A stretch of DNA of 64,000 nucleotides from Paenibacillus macquariensis (lineage in GTDB: Bacteria > Bacillota > Bacilli > Paenibacillales > Paenibacillaceae). Under the pieces are notes generated by a model, which did not search any database, had not been told where the DNA came from, and saw only the letters and a list, made by a program, of their open reading frames with translations. The translations under genes were made by a program, and so were the position numbers. How positions within the stretch are numbered: position 1 is the stretch's first letter; every line of letters begins with the position of its first letter. Location of the stretch: positions 62,001 to 126,000 of the forward strand of contig NZ_FTNK01000013.1 in NCBI RefSeq assembly GCF_900156375.1, given 5' to 3'. Positions 17,835 through 25,150 of the stretch are shown piece by piece.

Positions 17835-18412
17835 TGCGGTGTCTCCTTATGCTTTAACAGCCAATCATGTTGTAATAATGAATACATATGTACATCATGA
17901 AATCCTTCATCCGTATGACGGTAACCCCTAAGAATACCCTCCATCTGAAACTGTTGAGTAGCGAATAGTCTACTGGCACGTTCATTCCGTGTATCTACTA
18001 GGGCCTCGATACGGTGTAATCCCATCTCTTGAAATCCGTAATGTAATAAAAGCTCTATCGCTTCATTCATATACCCTTGTCCCCAATAAAGACTAGATAA
18101 CTCGCAACCGATTTCCCCACGATATGCCCCTTCCAATTGCCACATATTGAACCCGCAGCTGCCTATCCACTCGCTATTTTGTTTATTCACAATTCCCCAT
18201 CTCACCCCATCCTCCGTCTCTGACAAGGCGTTCAGGAACTGAATCATCTCCATACCACGATCTATGGATTCAAGCTCTGGAATACCTGAATATTCACGAA
18301 CCTCTTGTCTTGACCAGCACTCAAATAAGGATCGTGCATCTTCCGCTTGCATCCTGCGAAGCTGAATTCGATTTCCTTCGAGTTGCGGAATATTCCCACC
18401 ACAAACGAACAT
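17831..18412 (-). CDS. GNAT acetyltransferase, RimJ/RimL type
   Basis: A 193-aa acetyltransferase. Typical features are the N-terminal LEGNRIQLRRMQAEDARSLF and the acetyl-CoA segment YWGQGYMNEAIELLLHYGF, then HRIEALVDTRNERASRLF. GGGAGG lies ten bases before the ATG. It is the first gene of the ECF operon by position and overlaps ykoC by four bases, but no functional link is evident. The acceptor could be a ribosomal protein N-terminus, an antibiotic or another amine. Confidence 0.85.
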   Translation of the reverse strand: MFVCGGNIPQLEGNRIQLRRMQAEDARSLFECWSRQEVREYSGIPELESIDRGMEMIQFLNALSETEDGVRWGIVNKQNSEWIGSCGFNMWQLEGAYRGEIGCELSSLYWGQGYMNEAIELLLHYGFQEMGLHRIEALVDTRNERASRLFATQQFQMEGILRGYRHTDEGFHDVHMYSLLQHDWLLKHKETPQ

Positions 18413-18499
18413 ATGTATGAACCTCCCTGCTCATTTCTTAAATATAATCCCTCTATCTCGTATCTTACATAATAATATCCTCATAAACAAAAAGAAAAA

Positions 18500-18528
18500 G
18501 AGTGCTCAGCTGTTTCCAGCCTGCACTC
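18500..18528 (-). terminator. Terminator after bdbC
   Basis: GAGTGC..GCTG pairs with CCAGC..GCACTC. On the minus strand it is followed by TTTTTCTTTTTG, ending the bdbDC operon. Confidence 0.85.
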
Positions 18529-18540
18529 CATGTTGAGATC

Positions 18541-18972
18541 CTATTCTTCTTCTACTTTGTTTCTTCCACACAGCAGTATACTAATGATCATTACAAATGC
18601 AATAAGGGCAAGTAATGGAATGGTAATAAATCCGAACCAATTCAGATAATCAAAATTACAAGGAATTCCTACAGAACAAGGTGCAATCTTAGCGAATCCT
18701 GGAACCATCTGCTCCAAGTAATGGAATATCGATATACTTCCACCAATGATACTCAAAGGAAGCACATAAGAAATGATCTTTCTATCATCTTTATAACTTG
18801 CGATACCCAACAGAATCACCTGAGGATACATAAATATTCTCTGGAACCAACAAAGCTTACATGGCTCATATAGCATCACATCACTCAAATATAAGCTACC
18901 GCAAGTGGCTACAATAGATACAACCCAAGCTAAGTATAGGGAATACGTACTGAAGAACCCTTTAACTTTCAT
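18541..18972 (-). CDS. bdbC: Disulfide oxidoreductase BdbC (DsbB family)
   Basis: Four-helix membrane protein of 143 aa that re-oxidises BdbD and passes electrons to quinone. The first loop carries the redox pair CKLCWFQR (about residues 37-44). The second loop has a Cys pair in APCSVGIPCNFD. It lies 2 bp after bdbD, so the two are translated together. The pair supports disulfide formation in secreted proteins, for example in competence pili. Confidence 0.93.
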   Translation of the reverse strand: MKVKGFFSTYSLYLAWVVSIVATCGSLYLSDVMLYEPCKLCWFQRIFMYPQVILLGIASYKDDRKIISYVLPLSIIGGSISIFHYLEQMVPGFAKIAPCSVGIPCNFDYLNWFGFITIPLLALIAFVMIISILLCGRNKVEEE

Positions 18973-18974
18973 GG

Positions 18975-19727
18975 TTATTTCCCTTCTTGCCCTGCATTTT
19001 GTAATGTTATTTCGTCATTGATCGCCTTTGCAAGGTCATCGTAATTCATACCGTCTTTAAATACAAACTGTTTTCCGTTGATAAAGACTGAAGGTGTACT
19101 CTGCACATCATTTTCACTACCTATCTTCTGATGTTCATTCACTTCATCTTGATACGTCTTATCCTTAATATCCGCAGCTAGCTTGTCGTAATCGATGGCG
19201 AGCTTCTCTTGACGAGCTAGTTCAACTAGATATTCAGGTGTTGCCCAGTCTAAATTCTCATCCTTCTGATTATCATACAAAGCATGATAATACTTCCAGA
19301 ACTCATCATTATTCTGATGGAATACTGACTGTGCTGCCAATGCTGCCGTATTGGAGTCACCTTCTGGACTAATAACCAGATAATTCATATAGTGAAAAGA
19401 TACAAGTCCTTTATCCACGAAATCCTTCATCAAAAGCGGCTTGAAATTCTGGCTAAAATATTGACAGGATGGACATTTATAATCGCCAAACTCTACTATT
19501 TTCACCGGTGCATCGGGCTTCCCGATAATAGGTAGACTCTCATATGCAAATGATGCAACTTTTGTATCCGAACTGTCATTCGAACTCGGTCTTAATACCA
19601 GAGCTAGAATAACAAGGACAACAATACAGGCTCCAGTAATCCACATAGTCCTTTGCACTCGTTTGATTTTCATTTCCTTTTCCAATTTACGCATGGCGAT
19701 CGCATTAGCATTTTTCTTTGGTTTCAT
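18975..19727 (-). CDS. bdbD: Thiol-disulfide oxidoreductase BdbD (DsbA family)
   Basis: Membrane-anchored thioredoxin-fold oxidase of 250 aa that introduces disulfides into exported proteins. After a basic N-terminus there is one membrane helix (about residues 28-46). The active site CPSC is in GDYKCPSCQYF (about residue 89). The cis-proline loop is STPSVFINGKQF. It precedes bdbC by 2 bp. A strong promoter with a palindrome in its spacer lies about 180 bp upstream (19906-19935). Confidence 0.94.
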   Translation of the reverse strand: MKPKKNANAIAMRKLEKEMKIKRVQRTMWITGACIVVLVILALVLRPSSNDSSDTKVASFAYESLPIIGKPDAPVKIVEFGDYKCPSCQYFSQNFKPLLMKDFVDKGLVSFHYMNYLVISPEGDSNTAALAAQSVFHQNNDEFWKYYHALYDNQKDENLDWATPEYLVELARQEKLAIDYDKLAADIKDKTYQDEVNEHQKIGSENDVQSTPSVFINGKQFVFKDGMNYDDLAKAINDEITLQNAGQEGK

Positions 19728-19905
19728 GAACCTCTTCTAACCCCTTTCTTACAAATAAATTCAACAACTCTTGTGCATCCATTTCGAATGCATTATTTAA
19801 TGATTTCGAGATTCTGTTTAAATCAATTTCGAATTCATTATTACAAACTCAGTTGTCCATTCTATCTCTCATAGTCATTCATTGTGAACCTTTTAAACTA
19901 TCACA

Positions 19906-19935
19906 ATTATAGTAACAATCCGCGGATCAAGTCAA
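19906..19935 (-). promoter_or_regulatory. Predicted bdbDC promoter with palindromic spacer
   Basis: On the minus strand TTGACT (19930-19935) and TATAAT (19906-19911) are 18 bp apart. The spacer contains the 10-bp palindrome ATCCGCGGAT (19918-19927), the usual place for a repressor site. The remaining gap to bdbD (19728-19905) forms a roughly 170-nt leader in which I see no gene. Confidence 0.65.
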
Positions 19936-20038
19936 ACCTTTATGCACCATATTCTGCAATTTATCGCTAGCTCATTTACAGTCATTTCAATTATAATCTA
20001 TGTATTACTAACAAATAATAGATGAGGGGTTATCCAAT

Positions 20039-20818
20039 ATGGCATTATTCCAATGTAACTTTTACTCTGAGGTTCTCGGTTTGAGCACTTCTATGACTGT
20101 GATTCTACCGCAACAGACGAGAACACAGATCGGTATGAATAATAATAAATTAGGAGATAAGCATCCTACTTTGTATTTGTTACACGGACTGACGGATGAC
20201 GATTCCGTCTGGCTACGTCGCACTTCTATTGAACGTTATGTGGCTGAGCTTGGAATTGCTGTTGTGATGCCACAGGTTCATCTTAGCTTTTATACAGACA
20301 TGGCTCAGGGAAATCGCTATTGGACTTTTATCAACGAAGAGTTGCCTGAAATTGCTCGATCATTCTTTCCGCTCTCAGAAGCTAGAGAAGATAATTATGT
20401 AGCAGGTTTATCCATGGGTGGTTACGGAGCGATGAAGCTTGCCCTACGCCGACCCGATCAATATGCGGCAGCTGCAAGCTTGTCAGGTGCCTTAGATATG
20501 GCTAATCATATCCAAATGAACAACTCCCCTGTGAATTATACTCACATCTTTGGCGATAAGGATATCCGCGGTACAGATAATGATATTCTTCATTTGCTCC
20601 AGCAGTGTGATCAAGCAGATGGCCCTAAGCCTCTTCTCTATCAATGCTGTGGGACTGAAGATTTCCTCTACGAAGACAACCAAACATTTAGAGATGCCTG
20701 CGCTCGTACCGATCTCAATCTTACTTATGAGGAAGAACTCGGAGGGCATGACTGGGGATATTGGGATACCAAAATACAGGACGTATTGAAATGGCTCCCA
20801 TTGCGTAAACCACTTTAA
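20039..20818 (+). CDS. Alpha/beta-hydrolase, esterase D / tributyrin esterase family
   Basis: Serine hydrolase of 259 aa that probably cleaves short-chain esters. It has YLLHGLTDDDSVWLRRT (oxyanion region), the nucleophile elbow AGLSMGGYGAMK (about residue 123), a candidate Asp in CGTEDFLYEDN and the catalytic His in GGHDWGYWD. There is no signal peptide. GAGGGG precedes the ATG. It is monocistronic with a strong terminator. Some relatives act on S-formylglutathione or acyl sugars; the substrate is not readable. Confidence 0.88.
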   Translation: MALFQCNFYSEVLGLSTSMTVILPQQTRTQIGMNNNKLGDKHPTLYLLHGLTDDDSVWLRRTSIERYVAELGIAVVMPQVHLSFYTDMAQGNRYWTFINEELPEIARSFFPLSEAREDNYVAGLSMGGYGAMKLALRRPDQYAAAASLSGALDMANHIQMNNSPVNYTHIFGDKDIRGTDNDILHLLQQCDQADGPKPLLYQCCGTEDFLYEDNQTFRDACARTDLNLTYEEELGGHDWGYWDTKIQDVLKWLPLRKPL

Positions 20819-20837
20819 TGAATAAGTCTTCCCATTT

Positions 20838-20876
20838 AAACAAACCTGACGAGATGTGTAATCGTCAGGTTTGTTT
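20838..20876 (+). terminator. Terminator after the esterase gene
   Basis: AACAAACCTGACGA pairs with TCGTCAGGTTTGTT around a short loop. Confidence 0.88.
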
Positions 20877-21029
20877 GTGATATTAAACTTCCTCAGTCTT
20901 GAACGAATGAATTGATTAATGTGCTACCTTCTCTCGATGTTGTGAAGATCAAAGGGTGCCATCTTTACATTTTCCTTTAAAAGTAATTTTCACTTGACGA
21001 GAGAGGTTCCGTTGTACTATCTTTTATAA

Positions 21030-21044
21030 TTAACCAGTGGTTAA
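21030..21044. promoter_or_regulatory. Operator-like palindrome before msrC
   Basis: TTAACCA-G-TGGTTAA is a perfect 7-1-7 palindrome placed between a likely promoter (TTGACG with TATCTT, 18 bp apart) and the msrC ribosome binding site. A bound repressor there would block transcription. No regulator gene is adjacent. Confidence 0.5.
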
Positions 21045-21061
21045 AAGAAAGGTGGAGTGTA

Positions 21062-21547
21062 ATGTTTCAAGCGATTCCCTACGAGGGCGACCGAAGCAGT
21101 TCATATACAGCCGTGTTAGAACAATTAAAATCACTTATTCATGATGAACCTAACTCCATCGCTAATCTTGCTAATGCTTCAGCACTACTCAACCTATTTA
21201 TGAACGACATTAATTGGGTTGGGTTCTACATCTATGATGGCAAGGAGCTTGTACTTGGTCCATTCCAAGGACTACCTGCCTGCATACGTATTCCATTAAA
21301 CCGTGGTGTCTGTGGTGGTGCTGCTTCGCAAATGCGAACGCTCGTTGTCGATGACGTCCATGCTTTTCCCGGTCACATTGCCTGTGATGGGGCCACAAAT
21401 AGTGAAATTGTAGTTCCGATTATTAAAGACGGAGAATTGTACGGTGTCCTAGATGTGGATAGTCCTCTAAAAAACCGATTTGACAGCGAGGATCAGCACT
21501 TTCTAGAGAAGTTCGTAGAAATACTGACAGCTCAACTGTCATCCTAG
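21062..21547 (+). CDS. msrC: Free methionine-(R)-sulfoxide reductase (GAF domain, fRMsr)
   Basis: Reduces the free R isomer of methionine sulfoxide. The 161-aa product is a single GAF domain. The three conserved cysteines are present in LPACIRI, RGVCGGA and HIACDGATNSE, which separates it from regulatory GAF proteins. GGTGGAG is well spaced before the ATG. A palindromic operator-like site lies just upstream. The terminator downstream is shared with the convergent MutS2-like gene. Confidence 0.93.
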   Translation: MFQAIPYEGDRSSSYTAVLEQLKSLIHDEPNSIANLANASALLNLFMNDINWVGFYIYDGKELVLGPFQGLPACIRIPLNRGVCGGAASQMRTLVVDDVHAFPGHIACDGATNSEIVVPIIKDGELYGVLDVDSPLKNRFDSEDQHFLEKFVEILTAQLSS

Positions 21548-21566
21548 GATAATTCAACAAAAAGAA

Positions 21567-21606
21567 GTTGCCCCTTTTCGTCAAATAACTTAAACGAAGG
21601 GGCAAC
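21567..21606. terminator. Bidirectional terminator between msrC and the mutS2-like gene
   Basis: GTTGCCCCTTTTCGT pairs with ACGAAGGGGCAAC, with a T-rich tail on the minus strand. Confidence 0.85.
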
Positions 21607-21668
21607 CTCTATATTCATGACATTATAGCTGTTCTTTTGCAAATATCTTCATGCGCTCCATAAACATC

Positions 21669-23624
21669 TCATTCTTCCCCTGGTTCCCGAGTAATCATAA
21701 GTCCATCTACGTGTCTACGTTCCATGATTCTTCTCTTCTTCCGGTTTTCTTTGGAATCAAAAATAATGCTTAAATCGTAATCATCAGGGTACAGTTCGCT
21801 TTTATCCATAAATAATTGAAGTCTTTTCTTATTCACTTGGTGCTTGTGCTTCTGAATCATCACACCTACCATTCCCATCGCGTCCTCCTGCTTGTAGACA
21901 ATTCCTGTCCTTCCGAAAGTGCTCACATAAACACTATCTCCCAATTCAAACTTAGTCGCAGGAACAGTGCTCTTCTTGGTACCGTCACGATGGGTTTTAT
22001 CTACGATCAAAGGTTCAACTGAAGGCTCGACTTCATTCGTTATCTCCTCAATGAATACCTGTTGCTCCCAGTTACCAGAGACATGACTTCGCTGCTTACT
22101 GACAATTTCCTGTGATCGCTTGACGATGTCAGAGATCATCCCGAGTTTCTTAGCAATTTCAATAGCATAACTCTGACCTGACTCCCCTATGGTTAAGCGA
22201 TATAGCGGCTCTAACGTCTCTACGTCAAACTCCATTCTTGCATTCTGAAATCCCGCAGTTCGTGATGCAAAGCTCTTTAATTCATTGAAATGTGTCGTAA
22301 CCATCATGGAGGCACCTCGGGCGTTCAATTCTTCCAGAATCGCAATCGACAAAGCCATTCCTTCTCCCGGATCGGTTCCCGCTGCCAGTTCATCTATCAG
22401 AAGTAGTGTTGAACGATCCGCAGCACTTACCATATGAGTGATTCTCTGAATTTGTGCTGAGAAGGTACTCAGTGATTGTTCGATACTTTGGCCATCACCA
22501 ATGACCGTCATGACATTGGAAAATACAGCGAACTCACTTCCAGGATCCACAGGTACCAACATGCCCGATTGTGCCATGAGCGTGAGTAATCCCACTGTTT
22601 TGAGTGCAACGGTCTTACCTCCTGTATTCGGCCCCGTAATGATAAGCGATCGATATCCCTGTCCGATCTCAACAGATAACGGAATCATCTTCTGTAGAAG
22701 CAACGGATGCTTTGCTCCTTGAACAGAGATGATCCCCCTATCATTCAACTGAACAGCCACGCCTCCAATGGACCAAGCATACTTCGCTTTGGCAATAATG
22801 AAATCATACGTCCCTGTGACTTCAATATTCAGATGAATGGCTGCAACTTCAGCTTCAAGTAACCGGGTTAATTCATATAATACAATTCCTTCTTCCCTTG
22901 CTTCATCTGCTTCTAGCATGTACATCTCAACTTGTAGATCCGAGACTTCATCTGGCTCCATATACACCGTTTGGCCGCTTGTCGATTGATCCAAGACCAC
23001 GCCCTTGACCTGCTTGTGATACTCCTTCTTCACTGGAATGACGTATCGTCCATTTCTCATACTCACTAAATTCTCTTGAAGAATCGATTGGTGTCTGGAT
23101 AGAACACTCGCTAGCTTTTTCTGAATACGTTCTTTACTCACACCTATTTTCTTACGAACTCTCTCCAGATTCTTACTCGCTTGATCCATCACTTTACCGT
23201 ATTGAATACAGCGCTCAATCTCTCTTCTCACTTTCGAAAGATCGTCTAATGAAGAAGCATACGTACTAATGACAGGCGCGATATGCCCCTTACTCGCCAT
23301 ATACCTCTTCAACTGGCTGCAACTATTGAGAAAGGTATACATCGCCATAAGATCCTGTTCCGTGAACATGTAACCTGTATTAAGCAAAGAAACAACATAA
23401 TCAACCCCCTCTAAGGAAGGCAACGGAATGCTAGCCCCTTTTTCAATCAATGCCTTTGCTTCATCTGTCTCCTCCATTGCACGCTTAATCGCCCTAATCT
23501 GATTCATGGGATGAAGTTCCTCAACCCGCTTCCTTCCCGCATAAGATACTGCGTATGCCATAACATTCCCCTTCATCTTGCCGTACTCCAACATACTTAA
23601 AGTTGCTTTATCCATGATATTCAT
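21669..23624 (-). CDS. MutS2-like ATPase lacking the Smr nuclease domain
   Basis: A 651-aa MutS-superfamily protein. Order: core and lever helices (about 1-290, with the MutS2-type RNGRYVIPVKKEYHKQVKG), then the ATPase with Walker A ITGPNTGGKTVALK (about 325), STFSAQIQRI, Walker B STLLLIDELAAGTDP and TTHFNELK. A KOW-like segment follows (ELGDSVYVSTFGRTGIV). Canonical MutS2 (about 780 aa) ends in an Smr endonuclease; here the protein stops after a basic tail (SKENRKKRRIMERR) with no Smr fold. It may act in recombination control or in rescue of collided ribosomes, as known for MutS2. AGGAGG stands 3 bp before the ATG at 23624, with a second ATG at 23615. Expression probably depends on reading through two leader terminators. 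Confidence 0.85.
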   Translation of the reverse strand: MNIMDKATLSMLEYGKMKGNVMAYAVSYAGRKRVEELHPMNQIRAIKRAMEETDEAKALIEKGASIPLPSLEGVDYVVSLLNTGYMFTEQDLMAMYTFLNSCSQLKRYMASKGHIAPVISTYASSLDDLSKVRREIERCIQYGKVMDQASKNLERVRKKIGVSKERIQKKLASVLSRHQSILQENLVSMRNGRYVIPVKKEYHKQVKGVVLDQSTSGQTVYMEPDEVSDLQVEMYMLEADEAREEGIVLYELTRLLEAEVAAIHLNIEVTGTYDFIIAKAKYAWSIGGVAVQLNDRGIISVQGAKHPLLLQKMIPLSVEIGQGYRSLIITGPNTGGKTVALKTVGLLTLMAQSGMLVPVDPGSEFAVFSNVMTVIGDGQSIEQSLSTFSAQIQRITHMVSAADRSTLLLIDELAAGTDPGEGMALSIAILEELNARGASMMVTTHFNELKSFASRTAGFQNARMEFDVETLEPLYRLTIGESGQSYAIEIAKKLGMISDIVKRSQEIVSKQRSHVSGNWEQQVFIEEITNEVEPSVEPLIVDKTHRDGTKKSTVPATKFELGDSVYVSTFGRTGIVYKQEDAMGMVGVMIQKHKHQVNKKRLQLFMDKSELYPDDYDLSIIFDSKENRKKRRIMERRHVDGLMITREPGEE

Positions 23625-23647
23625 GTTCCTCCTTCGATTTTGTATAA

Positions 23648-23695
23648 TAAAAAAAGAGGGCAAAGAATAGACGAATATCGTCATTCTTTGCCCTC
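23648..23695 (-). terminator. Second leader terminator, just before the mutS2-like start
   Basis: GAGGGCAAAGAAT pairs with ATTCTTTGCCCTC (23656-23695), followed on the minus strand by seven T. It ends only about 25 nt before the start codon, so full transcripts need anti-termination or read-through. Confidence 0.85.
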
Positions 23696-23731
23696 AAATC
23701 CAGTTGTTTCTCCTCATGTAAATGTAAACGC

Positions 23732-23758
23732 AAAAAAGTCGTGCTCCAAGAGCACGAC
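23732..23758 (-). terminator. First leader terminator
   Basis: GTCGTGCTC pairs with GAGCACGAC (23738-23758), followed on the minus strand by TTTTTT. It either ends a free-standing small RNA or acts as an attenuator of the mutS2-like gene. Confidence 0.85.
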
Positions 23759-24072
23759 CGCGTATAGTCTGATTGAGACGTCTCCCCACTATTGAGGTAG
23801 TGAGGAACTCCCATTCATCCTATATTTACAAAGAAATAAACAGCCAAAGGCGCCGTTTGATGCTTCGCGTGTTCTTAACTATTCCAAGACCTCTGTACCG
23901 CATAAGAAAAGTAGAAATATAAGAATTAAGAATAAGTTGGAACTTATAATTTCTTATATTTAAATAAACCCGCTCTATCGAGCGAAATTTTCTTATCGAA
24001 CATTAGTCCATATGGAGTTGTATTAGTTAAGAACATACCCCGTCATCAAAATCTCTCCCCTTTGGTTAGGAT
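23732..24072 (-). ncRNA. Predicted structured leader or small RNA of unknown class
   Basis: From a likely start near 24072 to the T-run at 23732 the minus strand encodes about 340 nt of RNA with nested pairing. GTTCTTAACTA (24034-24024) pairs with TAGTTAAGAAC (23881-23871), enclosing 164 nt. Inside are ATAAGAAAA/TTTTCTTAT, a small CGCTC-tatc-GAGCG hairpin and a long hairpin closed by AAATATAAGAA and its near complement. After the enclosing stem comes TCCTCACTA/TAGTGGGGA (23783-23806) and then the first terminator. I compared it by eye with T-box, SAM, TPP, cobalamin, lysine, purine, glycine, 6S, tmRNA, RNase P and SRP consensus features and recognised none. No long open reading frame fits it. 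Confidence 0.55.
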
Positions 24073-24078
24073 GACACC

Positions 24079-24107
24079 ATTTTACCAATAACACTCTGCT
24101 AAATCAA
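24079..24107 (-). promoter_or_regulatory. Predicted promoter of the leader RNA and mutS2-like gene
   Basis: TTGATT (24102-24107) and TAAAAT (24079-24084) on the minus strand are 17 bp apart, and the -10 is preceded by TGG, an extended -10. It lies after the sasA terminator. Confidence 0.65.
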
Positions 24108-24140
24108 TGGGCACGACGATATTCGCCCATCGAAACACTA

Positions 24141-24167
24141 AACCCAGCACCTATGCGATGCTGGGTT
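24141..24167 (-). terminator. Terminator after sasA/relP
   Basis: AACCCAGCA pairs with TGCTGGGTT around a 9-nt loop, directly downstream of the sasA stop. The T-run is short. Confidence 0.65.
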
Positions 24168-24193
24168 GGGGGTCATACGACTAACAATCCATA

Positions 24194-24937
24194 TTAGTCT
24201 GCGCTATTAAGTAGCTTCAAGAGATCTACAGGTAGGTGAAATTGTTGGTTGTTAATCATAATACGTCTTAACTCATCCACCGAATCCTCACTTTGAGCAT
24301 CCTTAATTTCCTGAATCTCATCATTTAGACGCTCCATCTGTAAGTCTAGTGCATTTGCCGAATCTGCTGCTGCTTTCAGCTCTTGCGTAAGGCGTTCAGG
24401 TACAGATTGATTATATTTGTAGAAAATCTTATGCTCCAGACTTGCCCAGAAGTCCATAGCAATCGTACGGATCTGTACTTCCACACATACATGTTCTACG
24501 CCATCCGACAGAAATACGGGGACTTCAATCAATAAGTGAAGACTCTGATAACCGTTCGGTTTAGGATTCTTTATATAATCTTTCACTTCCAGAATAATGA
24601 GATCACTTTGTTTCCGGAGCATTTCTTGCATGCGATATATGTCTGAGATGAAGGAGCAAGTAATCCGAAGACCCGCAATATCTTTAATATTACTTTTTAT
24701 ACCTGGAAATGTTAATTCATAATTTTTGCGAAGCATCTTTTTCATAATGCTCTCTGGAGACTTTAATCGTGATTTCGTGTGTTCGATCGGACTATAGTCA
24801 TGTAAAGACTGAAATTCTTCCTTCAATATATCAACTTTAGTCTCCATTTCGTCCAAGGCGAATTTGTAAACCATCATAAATCGCGTTATATCATGCTTAA
24901 ACTGTTTGAGTCGTTCCATTTGATTGTGAGCATTCAT
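24194..24937 (-). CDS. sasA: Small alarmone synthetase SasA/RelP ((p)ppGpp synthetase)
   Basis: Makes the stringent-response alarmones pppGpp and ppGpp (or pGpp) from ATP and GTP or GDP. The 247-aa product contains only the RelA/SpoT synthetase domain, without the hydrolase domain. Diagnostic are IAGLRITCSFISDIYRMQ (about 83-100), NPKPNGYQSLHLLIE and EVQIRTIAMDFWASLEHK. The N-terminal VYKFALDEMETK and PIEHTKSRLKS follow YwaC (SasA) rather than YjbM (SasB). GGAAGG stands nine bases before the ATG at 24937; another ATG at 24943 is closer than ideal. A C-terminal extension of about 35 residues beyond YwaC is helical. Such enzymes are usually induced by cell-wall stress. Confidence 0.92.
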   Translation of the reverse strand: MNAHNQMERLKQFKHDITRFMMVYKFALDEMETKVDILKEEFQSLHDYSPIEHTKSRLKSPESIMKKMLRKNYELTFPGIKSNIKDIAGLRITCSFISDIYRMQEMLRKQSDLIILEVKDYIKNPKPNGYQSLHLLIEVPVFLSDGVEHVCVEVQIRTIAMDFWASLEHKIFYKYNQSVPERLTQELKAAADSANALDLQMERLNDEIQEIKDAQSEDSVDELRRIMINNQQFHLPVDLLKLLNSAD

Positions 24938-25076
24938 ATTCATTTTCCTTCCCAACTAAATACTTAATAATAAGTCATCATATTAAATTCTTAAGCTATC
25001 TCCATTTCAGTATAACACTGGCTAACTTAATATCATATTTCGCCTCTAATCATGAAGCTACATGATAGGAATTCCC

Positions 25077-25105
25077 TTGTTGTGCCTTTCATTATCCTCT
25101 ATAAT
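25077..25105 (+). promoter_or_regulatory. Predicted promoter of the ArsB/NhaD-type carrier
   Basis: TTGTTG (25077-25082) and TATAAT (25100-25105) are 17 bp apart, about 45 bp before the start codon. Confidence 0.7.
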
Positions 25106-25150
25106 CAGGTTATTGTCGTTAGTATATACCAGACAACTATAGGAGGCTTT

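Noticed and set aside
23732..24072. T-box, 6S RNA, tmRNA, RNase P RNA, SRP RNA or group I intron as identity of the leader RNA
   Set aside because: The conserved sequences of these classes (for example the T-box UGGNACCGCG, the RNase P CR I block, tmRNA ends and group I core) are not present; only short chance similarities were found.
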